A DNA stretch of 64,000 bases from Lacihabitans sp. CS3-21 (GTDB lineage Bacteria; Bacteroidota; Bacteroidia; Cytophagales; Spirosomataceae), in the NCBI RefSeq assembly GCF_024343675.1, contig NZ_RJUD01000007.1, forward strand, positions 88,288-152,287, read 5' to 3'. Shown here one piece after another: positions 1 through 10,104 of the stretch (position 1 is its first letter; each line of letters begins with the position of its first letter). Under the pieces are notes generated by a model, which had not been told where the DNA came from, did no database searches, and saw nothing but the letters and a program-made list of their open reading frames with translations. Made by a program: the position numbers and the translations under genes.

Positions 1-452
1 AACGAACATATACCCAAAATTTCCCAACCGATGAACAAGGTTTCCAAGTTCCCTGATAAGACAGTTAAGCTATACCCCGTATAAAAAAACAAAACGGTAT
101 TAAAAAACCTTTTATAGCCAGGCTCTCTATGCAAATAATACCTACTGAAACGGGTGACCAACGAAACCAAAATGCCCCCTACGAGTAAATATATCGCCGA
201 GATTTTGTCAAAATAAAAGGAAAGAAAAAAACTATATCCATTTGTTTGATAAAGACTAAATGAGTCAAAACCGACCGAAACTCTGCCTTTTAGTAGCCAA
301 AGGATCGTAAAACAACTTGACAGAATTAATTGAAGGCCGATTATCGTTACCGCTAACCATGACAAAAAACTCTCTTTGTTTTCTGGAATTAAAAGACTTA
401 ATAAGAATCCGACAAATGGAATCAAAATAAAAATCTGCAGTGCTATTTCCAT
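1..452 (-). CDS. dabB: DabB, NADH dehydrogenase subunit L-like protein of the inorganic-carbon transporter (5' part only)
   Basis: The gene begins at an ATG at 450-452 and runs off the left edge of the window, leaving about 150 N-terminal residues. The visible part is very hydrophobic with several membrane helices and ends near a GWEILGICSF stretch, typical of the NuoL/MrpA (proton-translocating) family. It starts one base after the dabA stop, so the two are translated from one message. In the known DAB system DabB is the membrane partner that couples ion flow to CO2 hydration by DabA. The assignment rests mainly on this neighbour; taken alone, the fragment could be any NuoL-like protein. Confidence 0.8.
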   Translation of the reverse strand, partial: MEIALQIFILIPFVGFLLSLLIPENKESFLSWLAVTIIGLQLILSSCFTILWLLKGRVSVGFDSFSLYQTNGYSFFLSFYFDKISAIYLLVGGILVSLVTRFSRYYLHREPGYKRFFNTVLFFYTGYSLTVLSGNLETLFIGWEILGICS

Positions 453-453
453 A

Positions 454-2958
454 TCAAATCCTATATTTAAATATTCTTAAATTATCCATACTGCCCTCAA
501 AAGCTTGATCTAGATTATTGACACTATCCATAATTGCATTCGGAGGGTTGTAAGAAACCATTTGACCATCCTCAAAAACCGATATCTCCGAGGTAAGAGG
601 ATCTATTGTGGCCAGCATTACCCATCCGTTTTTTATCCATTCATAGGTCGCTTTATTGCGTTGAATAACATCTAGAACAACAGAAGCATTTTGCTCAATC
701 ACCATCAATAGTCGAATTGGATCGTGGACTTCAATCATTTGATTGGGCAATCCAGGACGTAAATCACCATCTATGCCGTTAGCTACCCCAAAGAGTCCCA
801 TCACATTATGAGGCAGCTTAGTGCCAGCACCTAATTTTTGATTATCCACTCTGGAGAAATAATACTCCAAGTTTATACCCCCGCAAACTGGCACTGCGGC
901 ATTTAATATCCCTAATAATCGCTTTCCATCAGGGTCAATGCTTGCATCATAAGAATTTAGGAACGACCTCCTGTCCAAAAACAATCCTTTAGTTAACGTT
1001 CGTTTACCAACAATACAAAGTGCATTGGTAGCATGATTGAGTTCTGGTCTAGGTTCAAAAAGCGAAACAGACCTTTCCAAAATTCTATTATGAATATCGT
1101 CAGAAGAACTTTTTGTATTGATAGACTCAAATCTTCTAGAACGCTCTTTTGAGTTGTTTTTAGAGGCGTCAGAGAACTTTAATAAATTTCTCTTATGCAA
1201 AGCCTTTTGAGACTCAGAAAGACTTTCTTCATCATAAAACATAATTTCATCCCTGGTAGTATCTCTCAGTCCTCCTATAAATCTAGTGCCTTCAGGAATA
1301 AAGATACCTCTATTTGAAAGTGCTTGTCTAACCGCAGATTTATTGGCCATATAAGAAAAAACCCTTGAATTGACCGACCCTGCCCTACCCGAGCATGCTC
1401 CGCAGTCGTAAGCGGCATAATGGGGATTATTTATACTGCTGGCTCCATGTCCAACAACATAAACCAGAGGGGCAAAATTCTTAACCAAACCAATGCTCTT
1501 TAGGACATTCTCGACTCTGTCCACCATTTCTTCTACTTTAAATCCAACTTGAAGGTCAGTTTCAAATTCAAAATTATGGTCGATAGACAAGGTAGAATTG
1601 CTATCCATGTGTTTAAAAGAATGGCTTACCATAGGCCCCATGGATGGTTTAAAGATATTGAGAAACAGTTTAAACGCAGACCAAAATCCCAAGGTTTGAG
1701 CTATCAACCAGCCACTTATGAAATTATGACTATGTTTTGAGAAGTGAGCATCCTTTTCCATTTTTCTACCCAAACCATCCTCTTTTATCAAGAATTTAGG
1801 GGTGACGGGTGCTGGGCAAACTTTTGTATAAAATTTTCCTTCAATGGGCTTGAAAAAAAACTCGACTCCAAAAAAACCAGGTGTGCCGAATGTTTCACAA
1901 TTGGGATCCTCGAGTTCTAAATATCGACGATAAGAACATTCTCTGTCATCAATGCAAAACATGGCCTGAAAACTCTTTTCAATGCCACTTTCGCTATTTT
2001 TGAATTTTGTGTTTTCTCTAAGTCCATTTAAAACTTCGTCGTAGTATGTCCATTCAAACGCTTTTTGCCAAATAGCTATGGTTTCAAAATACTCAGATAA
2101 AGGAACTTCGCTGAAGAGAGGACTGGGTTTATGAATAATATTCTTTCCTAAAGGTTTCCAATTCGCCCCCATTTTATCTTCTATGGCATCCATTTCCAAT
2201 AAACACTCTAATTTTATTAGCTCTAAAAGCGTAATTCTACGCGTCTCCAGTAGCGTTTCGGGAAGATTTTCTATTACGGAAACCATACCTGACCAACCTT
2301 GATGAGAAAACTGTTGGTCAAAAACATATTGTTCAAACAGACTTTCATCTCCCACTAACTTCTCTAATAATTCACTCAAGGTATAATCACCATCCAGAAA
2401 AATTTCCTTGATTTTTGAGGTTTTAAAAATGGAAGAAACTCCATTTTTTTCAAGCTCAACAAGAGAAGCTAAAAAACCCAGCTTGTCAATCGGAAACCTC
2501 CAAATGGCGATTCCTTGGTCTAAATAACTACAAAGAAGTCTGAACAAAATGGGCTGAATAACCGAATCCAGATCTATTTGATATATTTCCTTCCAATAGT
2601 TTCTAACGGAACCAATCCGCTCATTGGCGTTATTGTCAAAATACTTATTTTTAAGGGTATCTAACCAATAACCAAGATTTTCATCTCCTTTTTCATTTTC
2701 AATCACTTTGATCAATGCAGATTCAGAAATTTTCCCTTCTTCATAAAGCAATCTAAACTCCTTTATGGAAAGTGAGGTTTTATAACCAAAAATTGTCCTA
2801 GCAGTCCTAAGGGCATCTTCAAATTTAAGATGCTGAAATCCATGTAAAGTATTGTGATGCACAAAATCTTTGAGCGGAGCTTGTGCTGGTAGATAGTGTG
2901 CCAGTTGATGCAACAAATGTTGCTCATCAAATCTAGCAATATCAGTTTTTGATAGCAT
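454..2958 (-). CDS. dabA: DabA, UPF0753/DUF2309 inorganic-carbon uptake subunit
   Basis: This 834-residue protein belongs to DUF2309. Known DabA proteins are cytoplasmic-face, beta-carbonic-anhydrase-like zinc proteins that work with DabB to convert CO2 vectorially to bicarbonate. The expected zinc and catalytic residues are visible: Cys335 and Asp337 in FCIDDRE, His504 in VVGHG, and Cys519 in YDCGAC. The His-to-Cys spacing of 15 matches that of the characterised Halothiobacillus protein. Length is normal for the family. dabA is the first gene here and dabB follows, the reverse of the order often described. In a presumed heterotroph the likely role is bicarbonate supply for anaplerotic carboxylation (inference). 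Confidence 0.93.
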   Translation of the reverse strand: MLSKTDIARFDEQHLLHQLAHYLPAQAPLKDFVHHNTLHGFQHLKFEDALRTARTIFGYKTSLSIKEFRLLYEEGKISESALIKVIENEKGDENLGYWLDTLKNKYFDNNANERIGSVRNYWKEIYQIDLDSVIQPILFRLLCSYLDQGIAIWRFPIDKLGFLASLVELEKNGVSSIFKTSKIKEIFLDGDYTLSELLEKLVGDESLFEQYVFDQQFSHQGWSGMVSVIENLPETLLETRRITLLELIKLECLLEMDAIEDKMGANWKPLGKNIIHKPSPLFSEVPLSEYFETIAIWQKAFEWTYYDEVLNGLRENTKFKNSESGIEKSFQAMFCIDDRECSYRRYLELEDPNCETFGTPGFFGVEFFFKPIEGKFYTKVCPAPVTPKFLIKEDGLGRKMEKDAHFSKHSHNFISGWLIAQTLGFWSAFKLFLNIFKPSMGPMVSHSFKHMDSNSTLSIDHNFEFETDLQVGFKVEEMVDRVENVLKSIGLVKNFAPLVYVVGHGASSINNPHYAAYDCGACSGRAGSVNSRVFSYMANKSAVRQALSNRGIFIPEGTRFIGGLRDTTRDEIMFYDEESLSESQKALHKRNLLKFSDASKNNSKERSRRFESINTKSSSDDIHNRILERSVSLFEPRPELNHATNALCIVGKRTLTKGLFLDRRSFLNSYDASIDPDGKRLLGILNAAVPVCGGINLEYYFSRVDNQKLGAGTKLPHNVMGLFGVANGIDGDLRPGLPNQMIEVHDPIRLLMVIEQNASVVLDVIQRNKATYEWIKNGWVMLATIDPLTSEISVFEDGQMVSYNPPNAIMDSVNNLDQAFEGSMDNLRIFKYRI

Positions 2959-3053
2959 ATTTCAGAATTTTAGCAAGCAAAATGCGTTATTGCTTGTAAG
3001 GTTAACACTTAAGTTTTTGATTTTTTAAAATCAATTAAATAATGTTAAATATC

Positions 3054-3443
3054 TCATATCCTGAGATTTCTGAAAAATATAAAGCGTGAAAGTTTTGTAA
3101 AAAAAAGAAATGTAGCATGAGCCTCTGAATTCGAGTCACACTTAAATACTTGCTTAAAATAATTTGAAAACGTAGAATTGAAGCAATTGAATTCCTCATG
3201 ACAATCAGAATCTTCATCAGAAGATTCCTCCGAAACATCTTCAATTTCTGAAGAAAAAAGGCAAATGTTAAGTGCGGCCTTTTTTGAATCAAATTCGTTA
3301 TAACCATCTCTAGAGTGGGCATTTTCAGTAGAAAATAAACTTCTAGCATAGCTGTCACCAGTGCTTATTCCAAGCAAAAGGATAATTACTAGTATCAATA
3401 TTTTCTTAAATCTTTCCAGAATGGCATTATGATTATTACGCAC
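3054..3443 (-). CDS. Small exported protein of unknown function
   Basis: A 129-residue product that I do not recognise. Residues about 12-32 form a hydrophobic segment ending in TGDSYARS, consistent with a signal peptide. The middle is acidic (EDVSEESSDEDSD) and contains CHEEFNCF; the C-terminus is again hydrophobic and ends in basic residues. An overlapping reading frame on the same strand (3035-3358) is also open, but it lacks a signal peptide and is less protein-like. The gene lies 95 bases upstream of dabA in the same direction, so it may share its transcript. The open frame and the signal peptide are the only evidence that it is real. Confidence 0.5.
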   Translation of the reverse strand: MRNNHNAILERFKKILILVIILLLGISTGDSYARSLFSTENAHSRDGYNEFDSKKAALNICLFSSEIEDVSEESSDEDSDCHEEFNCFNSTFSNYFKQVFKCDSNSEAHATFLFFTKLSRFIFFRNLRI

Positions 3444-3605
3444 AAATCAAACAATAATATTTCAGATAAAACATTTGAATTAATAAAAATTAAAAAAAAT
3501 ATACTTTTAAGCTTTATCCAAAACGGAATAGTATAATTTTTTAAAAAATTAAGCCAATTTCGTAGTTTTAAAATTTTAAAATCAAAGTAAAAAAAGAATT
3601 TGTGG

Positions 3606-4937
3606 TTATTTATTCACTTTGTTGATAATGTCCTTTACAATCTTAGAAAAGTAGGCACCGTTTTGATAGCCATACCATGACATGGTAGTAGTTTCGTAAA
3701 GGTCTCTGTCATAAAGCCTGTCTGAAGTAATATATCCTACATAGCTACCATTAAAGCTGGTAATGATCAGATCAATACCTTTTGATTTTGCATAAGCATC
3801 TAACTCAATCATCAATTCACCTGAAAAGTCACAAGGCATCCCTAAAATAAGTGTATTCCCCAGTTTTGAAATTTTAATAAATGTGGGATAATCCCCGAAC
3901 AAATACTTAAAAGCCCATGATTTCAAAGCGTAATTCTTCGTTATTCTTGCTGATGGTTTATTCATCGGAACTTCTAGATATTCACTTAATAAAGTATTAC
4001 TAATTTCTTTGTTTTCCGAAAAAGAAAGATGTTTTAATACACCTATTGCCTGATTATTCACTTCATCAAAATCATCTTTTCCTTTTTCAATAGGACCCAT
4101 ACTGCCCACTGCACCGGCCATAAAAATGCCAAAAGTCTTATTTTCTTTCTCCAAAGAATCCATTACCACTCCTGGATAATCTCTAGAAATAGCCATAGTT
4201 TTCGAATTCAAAACCGTGGAATGAGCACCATAAGTTATCAAATTGGCTGTCGAACCATCATTTCGCCTGAAAATAACCGATCTGATTTCTGAATCGACCC
4301 ATCCATCTGAAATACCCAACCTGTTTCTAATATCCTCTTTATCAACACTTTCAGCATAAGACAATTTTGCAAGCATGAGGTCGCTCTTGGAATTAAGAAT
4401 GGCTTTTTGGAATTTCTCTGCCAAATTTTCTTCAACTTTTGGGTCATAAGTTCCCGCAAATAACCTTCCTGTGAGACTATTTCCCCAGCCACCAAAACTA
4501 TTGTGCGTATGTGTGGCAGAAAGGTGAACATCATTTAAGTTGATGGCATTAGATTTTAATAATTCTTGAAGTTTTTCAGTGACATTTGGTGGTATTATCA
4601 GCATATCAGCAGATAAAAAATAAACGATCCTATCCCCATTCTTCACAGCCAATACTCTCACAAATACTGAATCATGAACTACCTCAAATGCCTTACCTTT
4701 CCGCGACCCATAACCAGCCATGGGGCCTGGTACTGATGGTGTAATGTTTACTTTCGACCAACCTACTGACATCTCACCTTGGCTTTCAGAAAATTCAAAT
4801 GCAGCCAAACGTGTTTGCCATTCTTTGTAATGTTCAGTTTTTTCGAAAGGAATTCTATCAATTTTTTCTATGGAAATAGCACAAATAACAATTATAAAAA
4901 TTAGAAAATAGACAAAAAACTGGAGCGTTTTCTTCAT
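3606..4937 (-). CDS. Neutral/alkaline ceramidase N-terminal domain protein, membrane-anchored or exported
   Basis: The 443-residue protein has a hydrophobic N-terminus (residues 5-24) that serves as a signal or anchor. The rest matches the N-terminal domain of neutral/alkaline non-lysosomal ceramidases: MAGYGSR near the start of the domain, the probable zinc-binding SATHTHNSFGGW, GAHSTVL, and FMAGAVGSMGP around the position of the catalytic serine in the family. Characterised ceramidases are longer (about 650-750 residues) with a C-terminal domain that is missing here, so the substrate may be another amide or sphingolipid-like lipid. Many Bacteroidota make sphingolipids, which fits. It stands alone, divergent from the MarR gene. 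Confidence 0.82.
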   Translation of the reverse strand: MKKTLQFFVYFLIFIIVICAISIEKIDRIPFEKTEHYKEWQTRLAAFEFSESQGEMSVGWSKVNITPSVPGPMAGYGSRKGKAFEVVHDSVFVRVLAVKNGDRIVYFLSADMLIIPPNVTEKLQELLKSNAINLNDVHLSATHTHNSFGGWGNSLTGRLFAGTYDPKVEENLAEKFQKAILNSKSDLMLAKLSYAESVDKEDIRNRLGISDGWVDSEIRSVIFRRNDGSTANLITYGAHSTVLNSKTMAISRDYPGVVMDSLEKENKTFGIFMAGAVGSMGPIEKGKDDFDEVNNQAIGVLKHLSFSENKEISNTLLSEYLEVPMNKPSARITKNYALKSWAFKYLFGDYPTFIKISKLGNTLILGMPCDFSGELMIELDAYAKSKGIDLIITSFNGSYVGYITSDRLYDRDLYETTTMSWYGYQNGAYFSKIVKDIINKVNK

Positions 4938-5078
4938 GGTTTTGGGGTGAAATATACTGTCTTTCAGACAAAAAAATTGAATATCTATTCAAAGTTACAT
5001 CGATTTTGGATCAAAAAATAGTTGCCTTAACAATATTTGGGTAAATTTTACTATATTCGCACAAACCCAGATGAACCA

Positions 5079-5510
5079 ATGACCCATTCTGACAAAAGAG
5101 CCTATTTTTTCAAAATAGATTCCACCATAAAACGCATAAGATCATTTATGCAAAAAAACCTCACAGACGCACAAATAGACCTTACTGTTGACCAATGGGT
5201 GGTATTGGACCACATTATGCCTAATGCTGGTATTAGTCAAAACGAGCTTGGTGCTCTCACTTGCAAAGATGCCCCAACCATCACCAGAATACTTGACATC
5301 TTAGTAAAAAAGGAATTAATCGTTAGGAAAATGTCAGCTTCGGACCGTAGAAAGTTCATTTTGGAACTTACTCCATCGGGAAAGGATTTACATAAAAAAG
5401 CATTCGCAATCATTGCCAATGGTAGAAAAAAATCTTGGGAAAACCTGAGCGATAAAGACTATGAAGATCTTGTGCGGATTATGGACACTATTTACGCAAA
5501 CGTTGATTGA
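5079..5510 (+). CDS. MarR-family transcriptional regulator
   Basis: A 143-residue winged-helix DNA-binding protein of the MarR family. The core ISQNELGALTCKDAPTITRILDIL is the helix-turn-helix and recognition helix, followed by the wing motif SASDRRKFILELT typical of MarR proteins. The frame is open back to a TTG at 5037, but the ATG at 5079 gives the usual family length and is preferred. The gene is divergent from the ceramidase-like gene, with about 140 bases between the starts, so it may control that gene (inference). Its last 23 bases overlap the 3' end of the convergent HEAT-like gene. Confidence 0.88.
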   Translation: MTHSDKRAYFFKIDSTIKRIRSFMQKNLTDAQIDLTVDQWVVLDHIMPNAGISQNELGALTCKDAPTITRILDILVKKELIVRKMSASDRRKFILELTPSGKDLHKKAFAIIANGRKKSWENLSDKDYEDLVRIMDTIYANVD

Positions 5511-6039
5511 TTTTTTTCAAAACCGCCTTTCCTCTTGAGTTTATCCCGGGCGAAGTACTCCCTTGTAGAAAAATATTTTCATTAATTTGCAATGCCAGCT
5601 CCTTCAAAAGCTCTGGAAATGATTCGGCTATTCGATAACAAACTGCCATAGAAAAAGCTTTGGAAGCTATAGAAGAGGAATTATTCTGAAGAAAACCAAA
5701 ACAAATATCGAACACCTTACTTTGCAAATCTTCAGGAATATATATTTCTTGAAGCAAGGCTGTTCCGTCTCTTAATATCCCCTCCTCATCTGGGTATTTC
5801 TCCATTAGGTATAAAATCTTTTGACAAAGATTCGGAACAATGGAAAACTCCATTCGTTTTAAACTTCGAATTGACCATAAAATATTAGCGGCTTCTTTTG
5901 AGTTTCCAGTAACTAACTTTTTGAAGATAATGGAAGCAAATGCTTCATCTGCAAGTATTTCTTTAGCAAATTCAACAGATTCAAGTTTAGAAATCCTACG
6001 ATTTAAACTATGGAGAAGCTTCTGTTGATTGGATGTCAT
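5488..6039 (-). CDS. HEAT-repeat-like protein of unknown function
   Basis: A 183-residue soluble, all-helical, leucine-rich product. Its periodic amphipathic helices (for example ANILWSIRSLKRMEF and ASKAFSMAVCYRIAESFPELLKELA) resemble HEAT or adaptin-like repeats as found in scaffold proteins. No catalytic motif is visible. Its start lies 32 bases inside the end of the tyrosine-phosphatase gene, so the two are probably translationally coupled and may act together. I do not recognise a named family. Confidence 0.72.
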   Translation of the reverse strand: MTSNQQKLLHSLNRRISKLESVEFAKEILADEAFASIIFKKLVTGNSKEAANILWSIRSLKRMEFSIVPNLCQKILYLMEKYPDEEGILRDGTALLQEIYIPEDLQSKVFDICFGFLQNNSSSIASKAFSMAVCYRIAESFPELLKELALQINENIFLQGSTSPGINSRGKAVLKKINQRLRK

Positions 6040-6520
6040 GTTTTTCGATTAAATGCTCAATAAGGGCCTCATTACTACGCCAAAGCGTTTGAAAAACGTC
6101 TTCAAAAACCTCTTCTCCCTCATAATAAGGATCTTTGACATCATGAACTCCCCGAACAGTTGGGTCAAAATCTCGAATTAAAAACAATTTTTCAGCAGAA
6201 GGTGGGGATTTCTTTGTGTCATAATAAAATTTGTGTACGTCTTCAAAATTTTGCTCATCCATCACCACAATATGGTCAAAATCATCCAGATCTTTGGCAC
6301 TCAACTTTCGACCTAAATGCGTAATTTCTATATGGTGTTTTGCTGCATTCTTTATAGTTCTTTGGTCGGCCTTTTTGCCAACATGCCAACCCATAATTCC
6401 TGCAGAATCTGCCCATAAAGTTTCTGACACTCCCTTTTTTCTAGCAATCTCATTGAAAGTAGCCTCTCCTATTGGGCTCCTACAGATATTCCCTAAACAT
6501 ACAAAAAGTACTTTTCTCAT
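6008..6520 (-). CDS. Low-molecular-weight protein-tyrosine phosphatase
   Basis: A 170-residue enzyme that hydrolyses phosphotyrosine in proteins through a phosphocysteine intermediate. The P-loop C(X5)R is at the N-terminus, Cys8 to Arg14 in VCLGNICRSP, and the general-acid loop DP is Asp130-Pro131 in VKDPYY. Length and layout are standard for the family. It lies eight bases downstream of divIC and overlaps the HEAT-like gene, forming a three-gene operon. Its substrate is unknown; in other bacteria such enzymes often act on tyrosine kinases of capsule or exopolysaccharide export, but no such kinase is present here. Confidence 0.93.
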   Translation of the reverse strand: MRKVLFVCLGNICRSPIGEATFNEIARKKGVSETLWADSAGIMGWHVGKKADQRTIKNAAKHHIEITHLGRKLSAKDLDDFDHIVVMDEQNFEDVHKFYYDTKKSPPSAEKLFLIRDFDPTVRGVHDVKDPYYEGEEVFEDVFQTLWRSNEALIEHLIEKHDIQSTEASP

Positions 6521-6528
6521 GTGGATTT

Positions 6529-6852
6529 TTATTCTTTTTCTGATAAAGGCTTATCATTTTCATCAACCAATACAAACACCGTTTCTCCTTCCTTTTTCAT
6601 TAAATACTTCTCTCTGGCGTATTTTTCTAAAGAAGTATAGCTGCCCAAAACTTCCTTTTCCTCTTGTTTAATATTCTCTAATTCTTGTTTAAAAAAATCT
6701 CTTTGTGCCTGTAAATATCTTAATTCTAAAGCCATATCAAATTGTTTAATAAGATTAGATCTGTCAAAAAAGATAAGCCAAACTGCTAATATCAAAGTAG
6801 AAATGATATAAAACCGGTGTTTAACAAAAAAAGTAGAGGATAGTTTTTTCAT
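6529..6852 (-). CDS. Septum formation initiator DivIC/FtsB-like protein
   Basis: A 107-residue protein with a single membrane helix (about residues 12-30) followed by a coiled coil (LRYLQAQRDFFKQELENIKQ) and the conserved LEKYAREKYLMKKEGE segment of the FtsB/DivIC family. These proteins sit in the inner membrane and link early and late divisome parts through FtsL and FtsQ. The frame is open further upstream to 6909, but the ATG at 6852 gives MKKLSSTFF with the usual short cytoplasmic tail. It follows eno in the same direction, beyond the eno terminator. Confidence 0.87.
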   Translation of the reverse strand: MKKLSSTFFVKHRFYIISTLILAVWLIFFDRSNLIKQFDMALELRYLQAQRDFFKQELENIKQEEKEVLGSYTSLEKYAREKYLMKKEGETVFVLVDENDKPLSEKE

Positions 6853-6905
6853 TTTTAAGAAAGCATAAATTTTAAAATCATTCAAATATAAAAAAGTCCT
6901 AACAA

Positions 6906-6938
6906 ACAAAAAAGCGTTGGAGAGAAAATCTCCAACGC
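6906..6938 (-). terminator. Rho-independent terminator downstream of eno
   Basis: On the minus strand, perfect 10-base arms (GCGTTGGAGA with TCTCCAACGC, at 6914-6923 and 6929-6938) enclose a five-base loop and are followed by a run of seven T. It lies about 170 bases after the eno stop, with the 21-bp repeat array between, so the array is part of the eno 3' untranslated region. Confidence 0.85.
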
Positions 6939-6976
6939 CTTAATATTGATTTACCAAATAATCACTGAGGACATTA

Positions 6977-7102
6977 GGTCACTGAGCGAAACTACTCGGT
7001 CACTGAGCGAAACTCCTCGATCACTGTGCGGAACTACTCGGTCACTGAGCGAAACTCCTCGGTCACTGAGCGAAACTCCTCGGTCACTGAGCGAAGTCGA
7101 AG
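6977..7102. repeat. Tandem array of a 21-bp unit in the eno 3' untranslated region
   Basis: Five full units of 21 bp begin at 6977, 6998, 7019, 7040 and 7061, and a sixth diverging unit begins at 7082. The core of each is CACTGAGCGAAACT(A/C)CTC; the third unit has three changes. The last unit continues as GAGCGAAGTCGAAGTGCC, which looks like the ancestral sequence from which the shorter units arose. The same GAGCGAAG-CGAAG core appears as an inverted repeat inside the altronate-dehydratase-type gene at 49793-49840, so this is a dispersed repeat family of the genome. No open frame of note crosses it. Confidence 0.9.
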
Positions 7103-7109
7103 TGCCGAC

Positions 7110-8420
<1,311 letters not shown>

Positions 8421-8595
8421 TCATAAGGTAAAGCAAGCATTACAAAATGAAATAACTTGAAAAAACAGTGCAAATTAAAGGATTATTTGGCGTATTGCCA
8501 TAACTTAAAAATCAAATTTTGCAATAAATTTATATTCCAAATTTATATTAGTACAATATTTGCATACGTTTCTTTAGAAAAACCATTCTAATTAA

Positions 8596-9294
8596 ATGCA
8601 AAAGACGACGATATTTTTTTTATTGATTTCATTCTGCTCTTTTTCACAAAGTAACCACCTCTCTTTGGCACCAAATGAATTCGATAAGGCCATAAAGTTA
8701 GCAAATCCACTTCATTTGATAGACCTTCGTACGAAAGGAGAATTCGAGGCTGGACATATTAAAAAAGCCATACATATTGACTACCTAAGAGCTGATTTTG
8801 AAGATTATATAAAAAGTGTTTACAGTAAAAAAACGCCACTTATTTTATATTGCCAATCAGGTAAAAATAGTGTTGATGCTGCTTCATATCTCGCCGAATT
8901 GGGATATGAAAACATTACCATCCTAAAAGGTGGATTTGAGAAATGGATATCTAATTCAAAGCCTTATACTTCAAGCAAAAAAACTTTCGAACCTTTGGGT
9001 TTTATTTCCAATGACAATTACTACACGCTAATCAGAAATAACAAATGGGTTTTGGTTGATTTTTATGCAGATTGGTGTGGTCCTTGCAAAAAAATGGCCC
9101 CTATTCTATTTAAAATAGACCAAGAAAATAAAGAATTAAATCTACTTAAAATAGATGCCGACAAAAACACCAGTATGACCGAAAATCTAGAAGTTTCTGA
9201 AATTCCAACCATGATTCTCTACAAAAATGGCAAGCAAGTTTGGCGTCACACAGGTTTAATTTCAGAGGCAGAGATAAAATCTAAGATTTATTGA
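8596..9294 (+). CDS. Secreted rhodanese-thioredoxin fusion protein
   Basis: The 232-residue protein starts with a signal peptide (MQKTTIFFLLISFCSFSQS). Residues about 25-120 form a rhodanese domain with active Cys86 in YCQSGKNS. Residues about 135-232 form a thioredoxin domain with the redox pair WCGPC (Cys161, Cys164) and the cis-proline EIPTMILY. The signal peptide places it in the periplasm. The fusion suggests a relay in which a sulfane sulfur or disulfide on the rhodanese cysteine is reduced by the thioredoxin half (inference). It stands alone, divergent from eno. Confidence 0.9.
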   Translation: MQKTTIFFLLISFCSFSQSNHLSLAPNEFDKAIKLANPLHLIDLRTKGEFEAGHIKKAIHIDYLRADFEDYIKSVYSKKTPLILYCQSGKNSVDAASYLAELGYENITILKGGFEKWISNSKPYTSSKKTFEPLGFISNDNYYTLIRNNKWVLVDFYADWCGPCKKMAPILFKIDQENKELNLLKIDADKNTSMTENLEVSEIPTMILYKNGKQVWRHTGLISEAEIKSKIY

Positions 9295-9419
9295 AAGTTG
9301 TATAGATGTATAGTGCTTGATTCAATGTAAAGTGCCAAATGGGAGTTTTTGGAGTCAATATTGTCGAATTTGGTAATTTTTAGGTATTTTTGGGTTTGAA
9401 TGGCCCCTAAATTTTAAAT

Positions 9420-10013
9420 ATGATTGCATTTCTTAAAGGCAGACTCGTTGAAAAAGAACCCACACACGTAATAATTGATGTCTCTGGAGTTGGTTATTGG
9501 GTAAAAATATCACTTCAAACGTATTCTGCACTTCAAAACTCAGCAGAAAATTGCCTTTTGCATACTGTCCAGATAATAAGAGAAGACGCTCACCAGCTCT
9601 TTGGTTTTTTTACAAAAACTGAAAGAGAATTATTCGAAAACCTCATCAGTGTTTCGGGCATCGGGCCAAGTATAGCCTTGGTGTTCTTGTCGAGTATGGA
9701 CTCCATGGAAATAAAGCAGGCCATTATATCCGAAGACGTAAAAACGATTCAAAACATCAAGGGAATCGGTGCCAAAACCGCTCAAAGGGCTGTTATTGAA
9801 TTGAAGGATAAACTCAAAAAAGACATCATGGCTGAGGGAATAAATCCTAGTATGTTTACATCCGCCAACCACACTTTACGCTCCGAAGCTCTTTCGGCTT
9901 TGGTAACTTTGGGTATTGCGAAAGCAGCCGCTGAAAAAAGTATTGACAATCTCCTGAAACGAACTGGAGGCGATATTTCCCTTGAAGAATTGATAAAACT
10001 GTCTTTAAGATAG
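9420..10013 (+). CDS. ruvA: Holliday junction branch migration protein RuvA
   Basis: A 197-residue protein that binds four-way junctions as a tetramer and loads the RuvB motor during recombination. Domain I begins MIAFLKGRLVEKEPTHVIIDVSGVGY; domain II carries the two helix-hairpin-helix motifs VSGIGPSIAL and IKGIGAKTAQRAVIELKDKL; the C-terminal RuvB-binding domain (about 150-197) includes ALVTLGI. Length is normal. It precedes sprA with 91 bases between the genes, an order seen in other Bacteroidota. Confidence 0.98.
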   Translation: MIAFLKGRLVEKEPTHVIIDVSGVGYWVKISLQTYSALQNSAENCLLHTVQIIREDAHQLFGFFTKTERELFENLISVSGIGPSIALVFLSSMDSMEIKQAIISEDVKTIQNIKGIGAKTAQRAVIELKDKLKKDIMAEGINPSMFTSANHTLRSEALSALVTLGIAKAAAEKSIDNLLKRTGGDISLEELIKLSLR

Positions 10014-10104
10014 CATAACCTTCAATAAAAAATCTTCGTTTTTAGAATAATGGCAAGATTTTAGACGTTTAAAGCTATAAATCTCTGAATTGCATTTACT
10101 TTTT

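Noticed and set aside
3035..3358. Alternative 107-codon frame overlapping the small exported protein
   Set aside because: It lacks a signal peptide; the 3054-3443 frame has a plausible one, so that was preferred.
6231..6671. A 146-codon plus-strand frame across the phosphatase and divIC genes
   Set aside because: It crosses two well-supported minus-strand genes and shows no domain.
6977..7102. CRISPR array at the 21-bp repeat
   Set aside because: The units are contiguous with no spacers, and no cas genes are present.
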